Shown here: positions 34,656 to 42,231 of the stretch, piece by piece | Position numbering within the stretch: the stretch's first letter is position 1 | Layout of the letters: every line of letters starts with the position of its first letter | Assembly (NCBI RefSeq): GCF_900185015.1 | Contig: NZ_FXYD01000002.1 | Location: 186,001-250,000, forward strand | Direction of reading: 5' to 3' | DNA: 64,000 nt | Source: Octadecabacter ascidiaceicola | Lineage (GTDB): Bacteria > Pseudomonadota > Alphaproteobacteria > Rhodobacterales > Rhodobacteraceae | Made by a program: the position numbers and the translations under genes | The notes under the pieces: generated by a model | Database searches by the model: none | Seen by the model: the letters and a program-made list of their open reading frames with translations, nothing else | Told to the model about the DNA's origin: nothing

Positions 34656-35792
34656 ATGGATATCACAGAGTTTAAGTCCGGTAAACTTGAGGACCGGTAC
34701 GAATATCAGGCCTTTCTACCAGAAACCATTTGTCATGAATGGGTTGTAACGGACCCAGAGCTTTCTGATCTCTTAGGCCGCGCAGACCGTGCCTTGGGAG
34801 AGTTGAATGCCTTTGCGCAATTGATCCCTGATATCGAGTTCTTCATTCGAATGTACGTGGCCAAAGAGGCCACACAGTCCAGCAGGATAGAAGGAACCCA
34901 AACCAATATTGAGGATGCGTTCAAGGATGCCGATGACTTAAACCCCGAAGAACGCGATGATTGGGCTGAGGTGCAGAATTACATCAATGCAATCAATCAC
35001 GCGATTGATGCGTTGGATGAGCTGCCCCTTTCCAACCGGTTATTACGCCAAACGCATGAAATCCTGCTGTCTGGCGTGCGTGGAGAGCAGAAACAGCCCG
35101 GACAGTTTCGAACCAGCCAGAATTGGATTGGAGTCAGCCTGAAAAATGCTGTTTTTGTACCGCCACATCATGAGCATGTTCCGGATCTCATGAGCGATCT
35201 GGAGGCGTTTTTGCATGCGGATACTCTGTTTGCCCATCCACTGGTTCGGATCGCCATCGGGCACTACCAGTTTGAGACAATCCACCCGTTTTTGGACGGT
35301 AATGGGCGGTTAGGCCGTTTGCTAATTTCACTTTACCTGGCATCCGAAGGGCTGCTGGTCCGGCCTGCACTTTATCTTTCGGACTATTTTGAACGCAACA
35401 AGACCGCTTATGTCGATCACTTGATGGCGGTTCGCCAAGGCAATCACCTGCGCGCGTGGCTGGTGTTTTTCCTTCATGGTGTGGAGGAAACGGCGCGCGC
35501 TTCAGCAGATGTGTTCCGCTCAATTCTTGCAATAAAGGAGCGGATCGAAAGAGACGTCTTGCCGCGTTTTAGTGCACGTCGACAAGACAACGCTCAGGCG
35601 CTGATACGTCATCTTTATGCGCGCCCCGTTGTTGACGTGAATATGGCAGCTAAAATAATTGGAGCTACAACCAACACTGCGTCAGCGCTTATTACGGACA
35701 TGGTCAGTCATGGGGTATTATTCGAAATTACTGGCCAACGTCGCAACCGGTTGTTTGTATTCAGTGAATACATTGAGTTATTCAGGAGATGA
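34656..35792 (+). CDS. Fic-family protein, probable AMP transferase
   Basis: A 378-residue protein of the Fic family, which transfers AMP or another phosphate-containing group from a nucleotide to target proteins. The catalytic motif HPFLDGNGRLGR begins at His210. The N-terminal SSRIEGT at residues 75-81 matches the class II-type inhibitory (S/T)-x-x-x-E-(G/N) helix, so the protein should be self-inhibited. The C-terminus looks like a winged helix (DVNMAAKIIGATTNTASALI). It lies about 260 bp after hipA, with no separate antitoxin gene. An intact motif suggests an active enzyme; its target is unknown. Confidence 0.88.
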   Translation: MDITEFKSGKLEDRYEYQAFLPETICHEWVVTDPELSDLLGRADRALGELNAFAQLIPDIEFFIRMYVAKEATQSSRIEGTQTNIEDAFKDADDLNPEERDDWAEVQNYINAINHAIDALDELPLSNRLLRQTHEILLSGVRGEQKQPGQFRTSQNWIGVSLKNAVFVPPHHEHVPDLMSDLEAFLHADTLFAHPLVRIAIGHYQFETIHPFLDGNGRLGRLLISLYLASEGLLVRPALYLSDYFERNKTAYVDHLMAVRQGNHLRAWLVFFLHGVEETARASADVFRSILAIKERIERDVLPRFSARRQDNAQALIRHLYARPVVDVNMAAKIIGATTNTASALITDMVSHGVLFEITGQRRNRLFVFSEYIELFRR

Positions 35793-35915
35793 CGGTGAAA
35801 TGCAGCCCATGTGTCAGATGTTAACAATTTGATATGCGGGCAGATTGTTGAACGTCTCAGGACTTTGGCCAGTACCTCACCAACCGACCTTACACTTAGA
35901 AGCGGATGTTTGTGG

Positions 35916-36260
35916 TGACACTGCGAAAATCCGCGTCTACCCATACAAAAGACCCTCGGAGCACTAGCAAAAGCGACCGCAACGCCGACAAAGCGCTATT
36001 GCGCTACAGCTGCCCAGGGACTGCTCTTATTCTCTTGCGACATTATCCAATCTGCCCTGATGGCACTGGAGGATTGGGCTTTTTCCGAACTTGAAGCTGG
36101 GCGTGACCCCGACGAGATCGTTCGGGACCTAGTTTCAGGTCATGAAAGCGTTGCCACACTTGGCATCGCTCTAGGCATTTTGTTGGAAAAAGACTCCATG
36201 TCACCCGTTGCAGTCGCTCTTGTTAGTTGCCAACGCATAGCCTCCGAAGAATGTGCTTGA
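35916..36260 (+). pseudogene. Fragment of a larger protein
   Basis: An open frame without a proper start yields about 114 residues containing LLLFSCDIIQSALMALEDWA, RDPDEIVRDLVSGHESVATLG and VAVALVSCQRIA. It reads like a helical internal piece of a much larger protein, followed by a stop at 36260. I do not recognise the parent family. Its presence beside fic suggests that element B lost a larger cargo gene. Confidence 0.4.
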
Positions 36261-36339
36261 TCGGGTGCGCGACCTCTAGAAGTGTTTGGCAAAAGCGAGC
36301 CAAATTTGTCGGCTCAGGTAAGATCACGGAGGTTATTGG

Positions 36340-36948
36340 ATGCGTAGACTAGTTTGGAAATGTGGCCTCGGGGTGTCGGTTGCGGCTCTCCTTTCCATTG
36401 CGTCGCCGCAGCCAGCCAAAGCCTATCAGGTCGATTGTGCCATTCTGCTATGCCTTGCTGGTGGGTTGCCAGCTTCAGCAGAATGTGCTCATGCACGGGC
36501 TGTGTTTATCAGGCGGATTACGCCTTGGCCGATCGAGCCACCTTTGCAGATTTGGCGTTGTCCAATGGGGGTATCCGTGAATACACCACTGCAAGACCGC
36601 GGAAATCCAGCGCGGATTATTTTGGCGCAGCTGTCCGAGAGCGGTGGCGCAGACATCGACATCAGCGGGTTTGAATTTGATTTTGTGCGTTCCATCCGCG
36701 TCTGGGATGTGAGCCATTACAGTCACCGAGAGCGAGGCCGTGACGATGATTGCTCAGAACGCTACAGCATGAATCTAGGCACCTACGGCACGCAGGGCGG
36801 TTTCAGCTGGCAAAGAACAACGCCTGCCTCAGCCCCCACATGGGTCATCCCCTCGCGCAGATGCTCATCTTCTAACACGCGGCGCGGTGTTGGTGTGGAG
36901 TGGGAAGATCACGAGGGCAACCATGGGTATGAGTGGGTCGCCTACTGA
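36340..36948 (+). CDS. Exported protein of the type found in conjugative-transfer regions
   Basis: A 202-residue protein with a signal peptide ending at PAKA, then AYQVDCAILLCLAGG, CAHARAVFIRRITPWPIEPP and LQIWRCPMG. I recall this pattern from hypothetical proteins encoded beside tra/trb genes of alphaproteobacterial plasmids. The C-terminal half is rich in Arg, Ser and Trp and less recognisable. No other transfer gene is present, so it may be a leftover of plasmid origin. Confidence 0.55.
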   Translation: MRRLVWKCGLGVSVAALLSIASPQPAKAYQVDCAILLCLAGGLPASAECAHARAVFIRRITPWPIEPPLQIWRCPMGVSVNTPLQDRGNPARIILAQLSESGGADIDISGFEFDFVRSIRVWDVSHYSHRERGRDDDCSERYSMNLGTYGTQGGFSWQRTTPASAPTWVIPSRRCSSSNTRRGVGVEWEDHEGNHGYEWVAY

Positions 36949-37256
36949 TCGTCGGTCCCGATATCTTTCATGCGATCAGAAATATCACCTGCTATCCGCT
37001 CATAAAGTGCGGCTTGTTTGTCTCGTGCAGATCCTGGCTTGGGTTTTCTTCGGCGAATTCTCTTTGCAAGCCACAACAGCAAGCGCGCTGCAGGGTCTTG
37101 TGTCGTGTCGGCGGCATCAGTTGGGTACTTTTCCTCAAGCACGACCACAATTTCCTGCGAAAGGCTGCGCCTGTTGAGGGATGCATGGGTCTCTAACCGC
37201 TTTTTTAGGGCGGCGGGGAGCAAAAGCTTAAACTGAATCAGGTTCTCATTCTTCAT
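36942..37256 (-). CDS. Arc-type ribbon-helix-helix regulator
   Basis: A 104-residue protein with an N-terminal ribbon-helix-helix domain: IQFKLLLPAALKKRLETHA, then NRRSLSQEIVVVLEEKY. It is followed by a basic segment (RIRRRKPKPGS) and a helical tail. ATG 37256 is chosen because the domain begins a few residues later. It is divergent from a second ribbon-helix-helix gene, with two shared palindromes between them, so the pair probably controls excision or cargo genes of element B. Confidence 0.75.
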   Translation of the reverse strand: MKNENLIQFKLLLPAALKKRLETHASLNRRSLSQEIVVVLEEKYPTDAADTTQDPAARLLLWLAKRIRRRKPKPGSARDKQAALYERIAGDISDRMKDIGTDDQ

Positions 37257-37267
37257 AACGGCACTAT

Positions 37268-37307
37268 GGACAATATTTGTCCTCAATGGTGTGGACAATT
37301 TATGTCC
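37268..37307. promoter_or_regulatory. Two operator-like palindromes between divergent regulators
   Basis: GGACAATATTTGTCC (37268-37282) and GGACAATTTATGTCC (37293-37307) share GGACA-N5-TGTCC and start 25 bp apart, between the two ribbon-helix-helix genes. They are good candidates for operators bound by one or both proteins. Confidence 0.65.
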
Positions 37308-37325
37308 CTAATTTGAGGTGCTGAA

Positions 37326-37544
37326 ATGAAAACAACCCAGTTCAAATTGAATTTGCCAGCTGACGTTAAGCTTTGGCTCGAAGAGGAAGCGGTTCGTAAC
37401 CTTCGTTCTCAGGGCTCGCAAGTTGTGTCTTGTTTGCGGGCTGCGATGTCGCGACAGGCGACAGTGCATGACGGGGCGGAAGAGTGTGCAAGATCAGTTG
37501 CAGCTCATCCCGACGCCTCAATTGGCCTTGATGTTTGGCTATAG
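37326..37544 (+). CDS. Small ribbon-helix-helix protein of element B
   Basis: A 72-residue protein with QFKLNLPADVKLWLEEEAVRN and SQGSQVVSCLRAAM, an Arc-like ribbon-helix-helix. The last ~25 residues overlap the following gene in another frame and are probably not conserved. TGAGGTGCTG precedes the ATG. It faces the other Arc-type regulator across two palindromes. Confidence 0.65.
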   Translation: MKTTQFKLNLPADVKLWLEEEAVRNLRSQGSQVVSCLRAAMSRQATVHDGAEECARSVAAHPDASIGLDVWL

Positions 37545-37740
37545 TGAGCCAACGAATTCATTTTATGATTTTAGTCGCCGCAGCGGTATATCGCCGGTTC
37601 CAGGCCGTCGGGGCTGGTATGATCCAAAACTTGTACGCGCACGATTAGACGCAGTTCAAGGGATTGATGTTTCCAGATCCGAGGATAAAACGGTACTGAG
37701 CCTTGTTGCTCAGCGAAGAGCACGCCGTGCCCAGAAGTAG
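37468..37740 (+). CDS. Excisionase-like DNA-binding protein
   Basis: A 90-residue protein with LIPTPQLALMFGYSEPTNSFYDF, then RRGWYDPKLVRARLDAV. This is the layout of small winged-helix or excisionase-like proteins that direct integrase towards excision. The start could be ATG 37468 or GTG 37486, the latter behind GGCGGAAG. It overlaps the upstream ribbon-helix-helix gene by about 77 bases and the integrase start by 14, so the three are packed as one transcription unit. Confidence 0.6.
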   Translation: MTGRKSVQDQLQLIPTPQLALMFGYSEPTNSFYDFSRRSGISPVPGRRGWYDPKLVRARLDAVQGIDVSRSEDKTVLSLVAQRRARRAQK

Positions 37741-38803
37741 CCTTCCCAAGGGCGTTCATCGTGTCCGGCGCAGGGTTATGGCCGGTACCCGCTATCATTT
37801 CTATGCATGGCGAGGTGGCCCTAAGTTTTGGGAAGGAACTGATCCAGACCCGAAGGAGCCGGAATTTTTCTATGCATTCACGGAATGTGGCAAACCGGTA
37901 AGCCCTTCTGAATATTTGACGACGCTACTAATTGACGATTTTCTATCCAGTGCATCCTTGCCCAAGGCTGAGCGTTCAAAGGCTGATATCCGCAAATGGC
38001 TGGAGTTGTTCCGCGAGGAGTTCGGCGCAGATCCTGTCGTGATGTTCGAAGAGCGTGCTTCAAGGGGTGAGGTCAATAATTGGCGCAAGAAGTGGCTTCA
38101 TTCGCCCAAGCAGCATGATATGGCGGGCACCCATGCGACACGCGTTCTGAATTGGGCGGTAGAAGAGGGGAAGCTGAAAGAGCATCACTGCCACAAGCTC
38201 AAGAAGCTCTACCAATCGAACCGCACAGAAATCATCTGGACGAGCGGCGATATCGCACAGTTCAACAAACATGCGCCCAAGTGGGTCCAGAGGATCCTGA
38301 CCGCCGGATGCGAAACCGGCTTGCGAGCGGCCGATCTGGTTCAGGTCAAAATGGACCAATTCGAAGATACGCCGCACGGCAAGCGCCTTCGTTTCAGGAC
38401 CAGTAAGCGCGGCCAGATCGCATATATCCCTGCCACATCGGCACTTGAGAAATTGATCGCAGAGACACCAGTAGGCCAAGAGGTGTTTCTGGTGTCAGAG
38501 CTTGGTAGGCCCTTGACGGCCCGGTGGGCATCGAACCAGATCACCAAGTGGCGGCGCGAAGCTCAGATCCCCCCTTGGATCGACGGCAGGGAGAAGACTC
38601 TGTCTGATACGCGCGGGACGGCGGCGACACGATTGCTGAATGCGGATCTTTCTTTGCGCCAGATCGCGGTGCTAATGGGGTGGTCGGTTCGCTACGCAGC
38701 GCAGGTAATCGAGCATTATGCGCAGGTCAGCCCGGACGAAAGCGATGCGGTTTTGCGCAAGCTCAATCGAGCAAAATCACTGTCTCAAGACACAAAAATG
38801 TAA
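37727..38803 (+). CDS. Tyrosine-recombinase integrase of element B
   Basis: A 358-residue recombinase, starting at GTG 37727, where alignment with the element A integrase begins (LPKGVHRVRRRV, FYAWRGGPKFW). The catalytic arginine is in CETGLRAADL, box II reads SDTRGTAATRLL, then LMGWS, and the nucleophile tyrosine is in IEHYAQVSPDE. As in element A the box II histidine is not present. The gene reads towards the tRNA-Cys gene and ends 62 bp from it, the usual arrangement for a tRNA-targeting integrase. Confidence 0.92.
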   Translation: MPRSSLPKGVHRVRRRVMAGTRYHFYAWRGGPKFWEGTDPDPKEPEFFYAFTECGKPVSPSEYLTTLLIDDFLSSASLPKAERSKADIRKWLELFREEFGADPVVMFEERASRGEVNNWRKKWLHSPKQHDMAGTHATRVLNWAVEEGKLKEHHCHKLKKLYQSNRTEIIWTSGDIAQFNKHAPKWVQRILTAGCETGLRAADLVQVKMDQFEDTPHGKRLRFRTSKRGQIAYIPATSALEKLIAETPVGQEVFLVSELGRPLTARWASNQITKWRREAQIPPWIDGREKTLSDTRGTAATRLLNADLSLRQIAVLMGWSVRYAAQVIEHYAQVSPDESDAVLRKLNRAKSLSQDTKM

Positions 38804-38818
38804 ACGCCCCTGTAAACG
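38799..38818 (+). repeat. Paired TGTAAACG repeats, candidate integrase-binding sites (element B)
   Basis: TGTAAACG at 38799-38806 and 38811-38818, a 12-bp step, 47 bp before the tRNA-Cys end. The first copy overlaps the integrase stop codon. The geometry matches the pair in element A. Confidence 0.6.
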
Positions 38819-38865
38819 CGGGGCCCCAAACATGACAAGGAGTGGTGTAAGTGATTGTTTTTAAA

Positions 38866-38939
38866 TGGAGGCGAGTACCGGAATCGAACCGGTGTACACG
38901 GATTTGCAATCCGCTGCGTAACCACTCCGCCAACTCGCC
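38866..38939 (-). tRNA. tRNA-Cys (GCA anticodon), integration site
   Basis: A 74-nt cloverleaf on the reverse strand. The acceptor stem is GGCGAGT/ACTCGCC, the discriminator is T, and CCA is encoded. The anticodon loop is TTGCAAA with anticodon GCA, and the T-arm has a TTCGAAT loop. The 3' half is duplicated at 31543-31589, and the gene is intact after integration, as expected when an element restores the tRNA end it invades. Confidence 0.95.
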
Positions 38940-39102
38940 GTCCTGTGGTTGTGAGGGTGCTTTAGCGGCGAATCTAGAGCGGATCAATAGGGCGTTTGCA
39001 AATGCATCCTAAGAACACGGAAGTTAAGCACAATGGACGTTGCCGCCAGCCAAGCGCTGTGGCATGAAAGGGTGGTAGATTCTGAACGAAAGAGTTTAGC
39101 TC

Positions 39103-39756
39103 GTGGCTGATTACCAAACCCGTAGAACTATGATGGTAGACACTCAGGTCCGCCCATCAGATGTGACCAAATTCCCGATTATCGATGCGTTGCTAAGCGT
39201 GCCACGCGAAGATTTTGTGCCCGACGCCAAGCGTGAAGCGGCCTATGTCGGTGAAAACATCGAAATTGGCGCGGGGCGAGTGCTTCTTGAATCGCGCACA
39301 TTTGCTAAAATGCTTGAGGCAGCCGATATCCAACCAAGTGATGTCATCCTCGATCTTGGGTGCGGGCTAGGTTATTCAACTGCGGTTCTTGCGCAATTGG
39401 CTGAATTTGTTGTGGCTGTTGAAGACGAGGCCGGCCGCGCAGAAGAAGCACAGCAGAACTTGTCCGATCATGGCATTGATAATGCTGCTGTATTTGAAGG
39501 CGCGCTTAACGCTGGAGCGGCTAAGAACGGCCCGTATGACGTGATCCTTTTGCAAGGCGCTGTTGAGCAAATCCCTGCGGACTTATTGGCGCAAGTGAAA
39601 GACGGCGGGCGCATTGTTGCTATTTTTGCGGAAGACGCATTGGGCGTTGTTCGCGTTGGCCGCAAAATTGATGGTGTCGTGAATTGGCGCATGTCGTTTA
39701 ACGCAAGTGCGCCGGTCTTGGCAGGATTTGCGAAAGAAGCGGCCTTCAGTTTCTGA
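39103..39756 (+). CDS. Protein-L-isoaspartate O-methyltransferase-like protein
   Basis: A 217-residue methyltransferase starting at GTG 39103. It has FVPDAKREAAYVGENIEIG, the ESRTFAKML segment, and the S-adenosylmethionine motif VILDLGCGLGYSTAVL. This branch of the Pcm family in Alphaproteobacteria commonly precedes a TolC gene, as here, and lacks some isoaspartate-binding features, so repair activity is not certain. It is the first conserved gene after the element. Confidence 0.82.
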   Translation: MADYQTRRTMMVDTQVRPSDVTKFPIIDALLSVPREDFVPDAKREAAYVGENIEIGAGRVLLESRTFAKMLEAADIQPSDVILDLGCGLGYSTAVLAQLAEFVVAVEDEAGRAEEAQQNLSDHGIDNAAVFEGALNAGAAKNGPYDVILLQGAVEQIPADLLAQVKDGGRIVAIFAEDALGVVRVGRKIDGVVNWRMSFNASAPVLAGFAKEAAFSF

Positions 39757-39814
39757 TATAACCTTTTGTACGAAGTCCATCTATTTTGATGGGCTGATTT
39801 ATGAGGAAACGATC

Positions 39815-41191
39815 ATGACTATGACACTTGGACGTCTATTTGGCGCAATGTGCGTCGCGTTGTTGGTAGTTTCGTCGCCCGTGCGTGCGGAAACTTTGGC
39901 GGATGCGTTACGTGACGCATACCACAACTCTGGCCTGCTGGATCAAAACCGCGCGCTGTTGCGGGCCGCGGATGAGGACGCCGCGCAGTCGTTGGCTGCA
40001 TTGCGTCCTGTCATTAGCTGGCAAGCACAGGCGATTTACGCGACTTCGACAGCAGCGCCATCCTCAAACAATCTTTCCGACGATCTAAGCGGCACCGTTT
40101 CTATCTCTGCGAGCCTTTTGTTGCATGACGGTGGCGCGAGCGAACTCGCGACCGAAGCACAAAAAGAAGTTGTTTTGCAGACGCGTCAGGGGCTTGTGCA
40201 GGTTGAACAGCAGGTTCTGTTCCGCGCGGTTGATGCGTACATGAACGTTCGTCGCCAGTCTGAATTTTTGGCACTTCGTCGCAGCAATGTAAGTGTGATC
40301 AATCAAGAATTGCGCGCGGCCCGTGATCGTTTTGATGTAGGTGAAGTTACACGAACCGATGTGTCGTTGGCCGAAGCACGCCTCGCAGCTGCGCAAAGCC
40401 TATTGGCGGCGGCTGAAGGGTCCTTAGCGCAAGCAAACGAAGAATTCCGCGTTGCCGTTGGCCGCGCTCCGGGGCGCTTAAACGTCGTTTCTCCCGCAAC
40501 ATTGCAGCACAACCTTGAAGACGCGCGCGCCTTTGCGATGCGCCGCCACCCTGATGTGCTTGGTGCACAGCACGGTGTGACTGCCGCTGAACTTAATATC
40601 CGCCGTGCCGAAGCCGCCTTGAACCCGCGTCTTAACCTTAACGGGTCTGTTGGCCTAAATGATGAAGGCAATACTTCGCAGCAGTTGGGACTGACATATG
40701 GTGGAACGATCTATCAGGGCGGGCAGCTGCAATCTGTGATCCGTCAGGCGCAAGCGCGTCGCGATGCATCGCGCTCTGGCCTTCTTATTACTACTCAAGG
40801 CGTGAACCAGAATGTTGGCAATGCCTACGCGATCCTGAATGTCGCGCGCGCCAGCCTTGAGGCCTCAAGCTTGCAGGTTCGTGCTGCTCGAACCGCTTTC
40901 CGTGGTGTCCGCGAAGAGGCGACATTGGGCGCGCGAACGACTTTGGATGTTTTGAACGCCGAGCAAGAATTGCTTGATGCGCAGGCAAACATGATTTCCG
41001 CGCAGGCCGATGAGGTTGTGGCCAGCTACCGTGTGCTTTCGTCAATGGGTTTGCTCACTGCTGAGCACCTTAACCTTGGCGTGCAAAGCTATGATCCTGC
41101 AGCCTATTATAACCTCGTCCGTGAAGCGCCCGCGACCTACTCCCAGCAGGGTCAAGCATTGGATCGGGTTCTCGAATCCATCGGCGAATAG
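39815..41191 (+). CDS. tolC: TolC-family outer-membrane efflux protein
   Basis: A 458-residue outer-membrane channel component. A signal peptide ends near SPVRAE; the mature protein begins TLADALRDAYHNS and shows the duplicated helical TolC layout, with GEVTRTDVSLAEARLAAAQS in the first half and GARTTLDVLNAEQELLDAQ in the second. ATG 39815 is chosen because it directly precedes the signal peptide, with GAGGAAAC upstream. It would form export channels with inner-membrane pumps, such as type I secretion or efflux systems. It follows the Pcm-like gene, a common pairing. Confidence 0.9.
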   Translation: MTMTLGRLFGAMCVALLVVSSPVRAETLADALRDAYHNSGLLDQNRALLRAADEDAAQSLAALRPVISWQAQAIYATSTAAPSSNNLSDDLSGTVSISASLLLHDGGASELATEAQKEVVLQTRQGLVQVEQQVLFRAVDAYMNVRRQSEFLALRRSNVSVINQELRAARDRFDVGEVTRTDVSLAEARLAAAQSLLAAAEGSLAQANEEFRVAVGRAPGRLNVVSPATLQHNLEDARAFAMRRHPDVLGAQHGVTAAELNIRRAEAALNPRLNLNGSVGLNDEGNTSQQLGLTYGGTIYQGGQLQSVIRQAQARRDASRSGLLITTQGVNQNVGNAYAILNVARASLEASSLQVRAARTAFRGVREEATLGARTTLDVLNAEQELLDAQANMISAQADEVVASYRVLSSMGLLTAEHLNLGVQSYDPAAYYNLVREAPATYSQQGQALDRVLESIGE

Positions 41192-41268
41192 ATCAAATAC
41201 TTACTATCGGTTGTTTGGTGACGACGGGCAGGCTAAACTGCGGGTCTGAGGCTTAAGCAGGATGAACA

Positions 41269-42222
41269 ATGTCCGATCCAGTGACGAATGTAGAAATTGA
41301 AGACGTATTGTCTTCCATCCGTAGGCTCGTAAGCGATGGAGATAAGGCCCGTACGCGTGATCCCGCACCGGCTGAGGCTGACTCCGCTCCTGTGCAGGAT
41401 GCCCCTGAAACACCTGCTGAAACCTCCGAATCAAAGCCAGACAAGTTTGTACTAACGCCGGCTCTTTTGGTGGTAGATAACAACGCACCGTCTGAAGACG
41501 TAGCAGATGTAGAAAACAGTGATCCAGACGAAGAAGAATGGGTCGAAGAAATAGACGAAGCAACTTCGTCAGATTCAGAACCGGAAAATGGCGATGTCGA
41601 AGATCCGTTGCCGTTGACAGATCTGGTTTGGGATTCAGTCAATGATGCGCGTAAAGCGGGTGTCGCGGCTGTTCCAGCTGACGAAGCTGTTCAAACACCT
41701 GATCGTTCCGAACTTGTTGCTACGATTGCTGAGCTAGAAGCTGCAGTTAGCAACGATGTCGAAGATTTCGAGCCTGACGGCAGCGAAGAAGCTGGCGATC
41801 TAATGGGTGAAACCATCGCTTGGCCGGGTACTGTGGCGCGTAAGTTCGACGATGTGCCAGACGCGGAGGAAACAACACCCGCGCCAGAATTTAATCCCGA
41901 TCTTGAAGCAGATGACGCTTCGGTAGCATTCGAACATCGCAAGCCGGATGCTGAGCCCGAGCAAACGGACGAAGCCGAAACAAAGGCCGAGCCTGAAACG
42001 ATCAGCAGCGCGGACACACAGGATGAATACGGCGACGATGACCTTGATGGGTTACTCGAAGCGGGCGGCGTGACGCTGGACGAAGAAGCGCTGCGTGCTT
42101 TGGTGTCTGAAGTCGTGCGTGAAGAGCTGACCGGCCCATTGGGTGAACGCATTACACGCAATGTCCGCAAGCTTGTTCGTCGCGAAATCTATCGCATCCT
42201 GTCGAGCCAAGAGTTCGACTAA
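41269..42222 (+). CDS. PopZ/DUF2497-like acidic protein
   Basis: A 317-residue protein. It begins with a conserved IEDVLSSIRRLVSDG helix, has a long acidic, proline-rich and disordered middle (many Glu/Asp pairs), and ends in a helical region EALRALVSEVVREELTGPLG, then RKLVRREIYRIL. This is the architecture of alphaproteobacterial pole-organising PopZ proteins: N-terminal binding helix, acidic linker, C-terminal oligomerisation helices. It could recruit chromosome-segregation or cell-cycle proteins to a pole. The match is by layout and short motifs. Confidence 0.55.
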   Translation: MSDPVTNVEIEDVLSSIRRLVSDGDKARTRDPAPAEADSAPVQDAPETPAETSESKPDKFVLTPALLVVDNNAPSEDVADVENSDPDEEEWVEEIDEATSSDSEPENGDVEDPLPLTDLVWDSVNDARKAGVAAVPADEAVQTPDRSELVATIAELEAAVSNDVEDFEPDGSEEAGDLMGETIAWPGTVARKFDDVPDAEETTPAPEFNPDLEADDASVAFEHRKPDAEPEQTDEAETKAEPETISSADTQDEYGDDDLDGLLEAGGVTLDEEALRALVSEVVREELTGPLGERITRNVRKLVRREIYRILSSQEFD

Positions 42223-42231
42223 AACGCAGCG

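Larger units (their letters stand above)
31543..38912 (+). mobile_element. Element B: tRNA-Cys-integrated element with hipBA and fic cargo
   Basis: Flanked by a 47-bp repeat and the tRNA-Cys gene, about 7.3 kb. In order: a replication-initiator-like gene, hipB, hipA, fic, a relic, a conjugation-region-type exported protein, divergent Arc-like regulators, an excisionase-like gene and an integrase next to the tRNA. No structural phage genes or mobilisation relaxase were recognised, so it resembles a small integrative or satellite-like element with a toxin-type cargo. Confidence 0.75.

Noticed and set aside
38763-38987. A reverse-strand frame across the tRNA-Cys gene
   Set aside because: It is translated tRNA, a common false gene.
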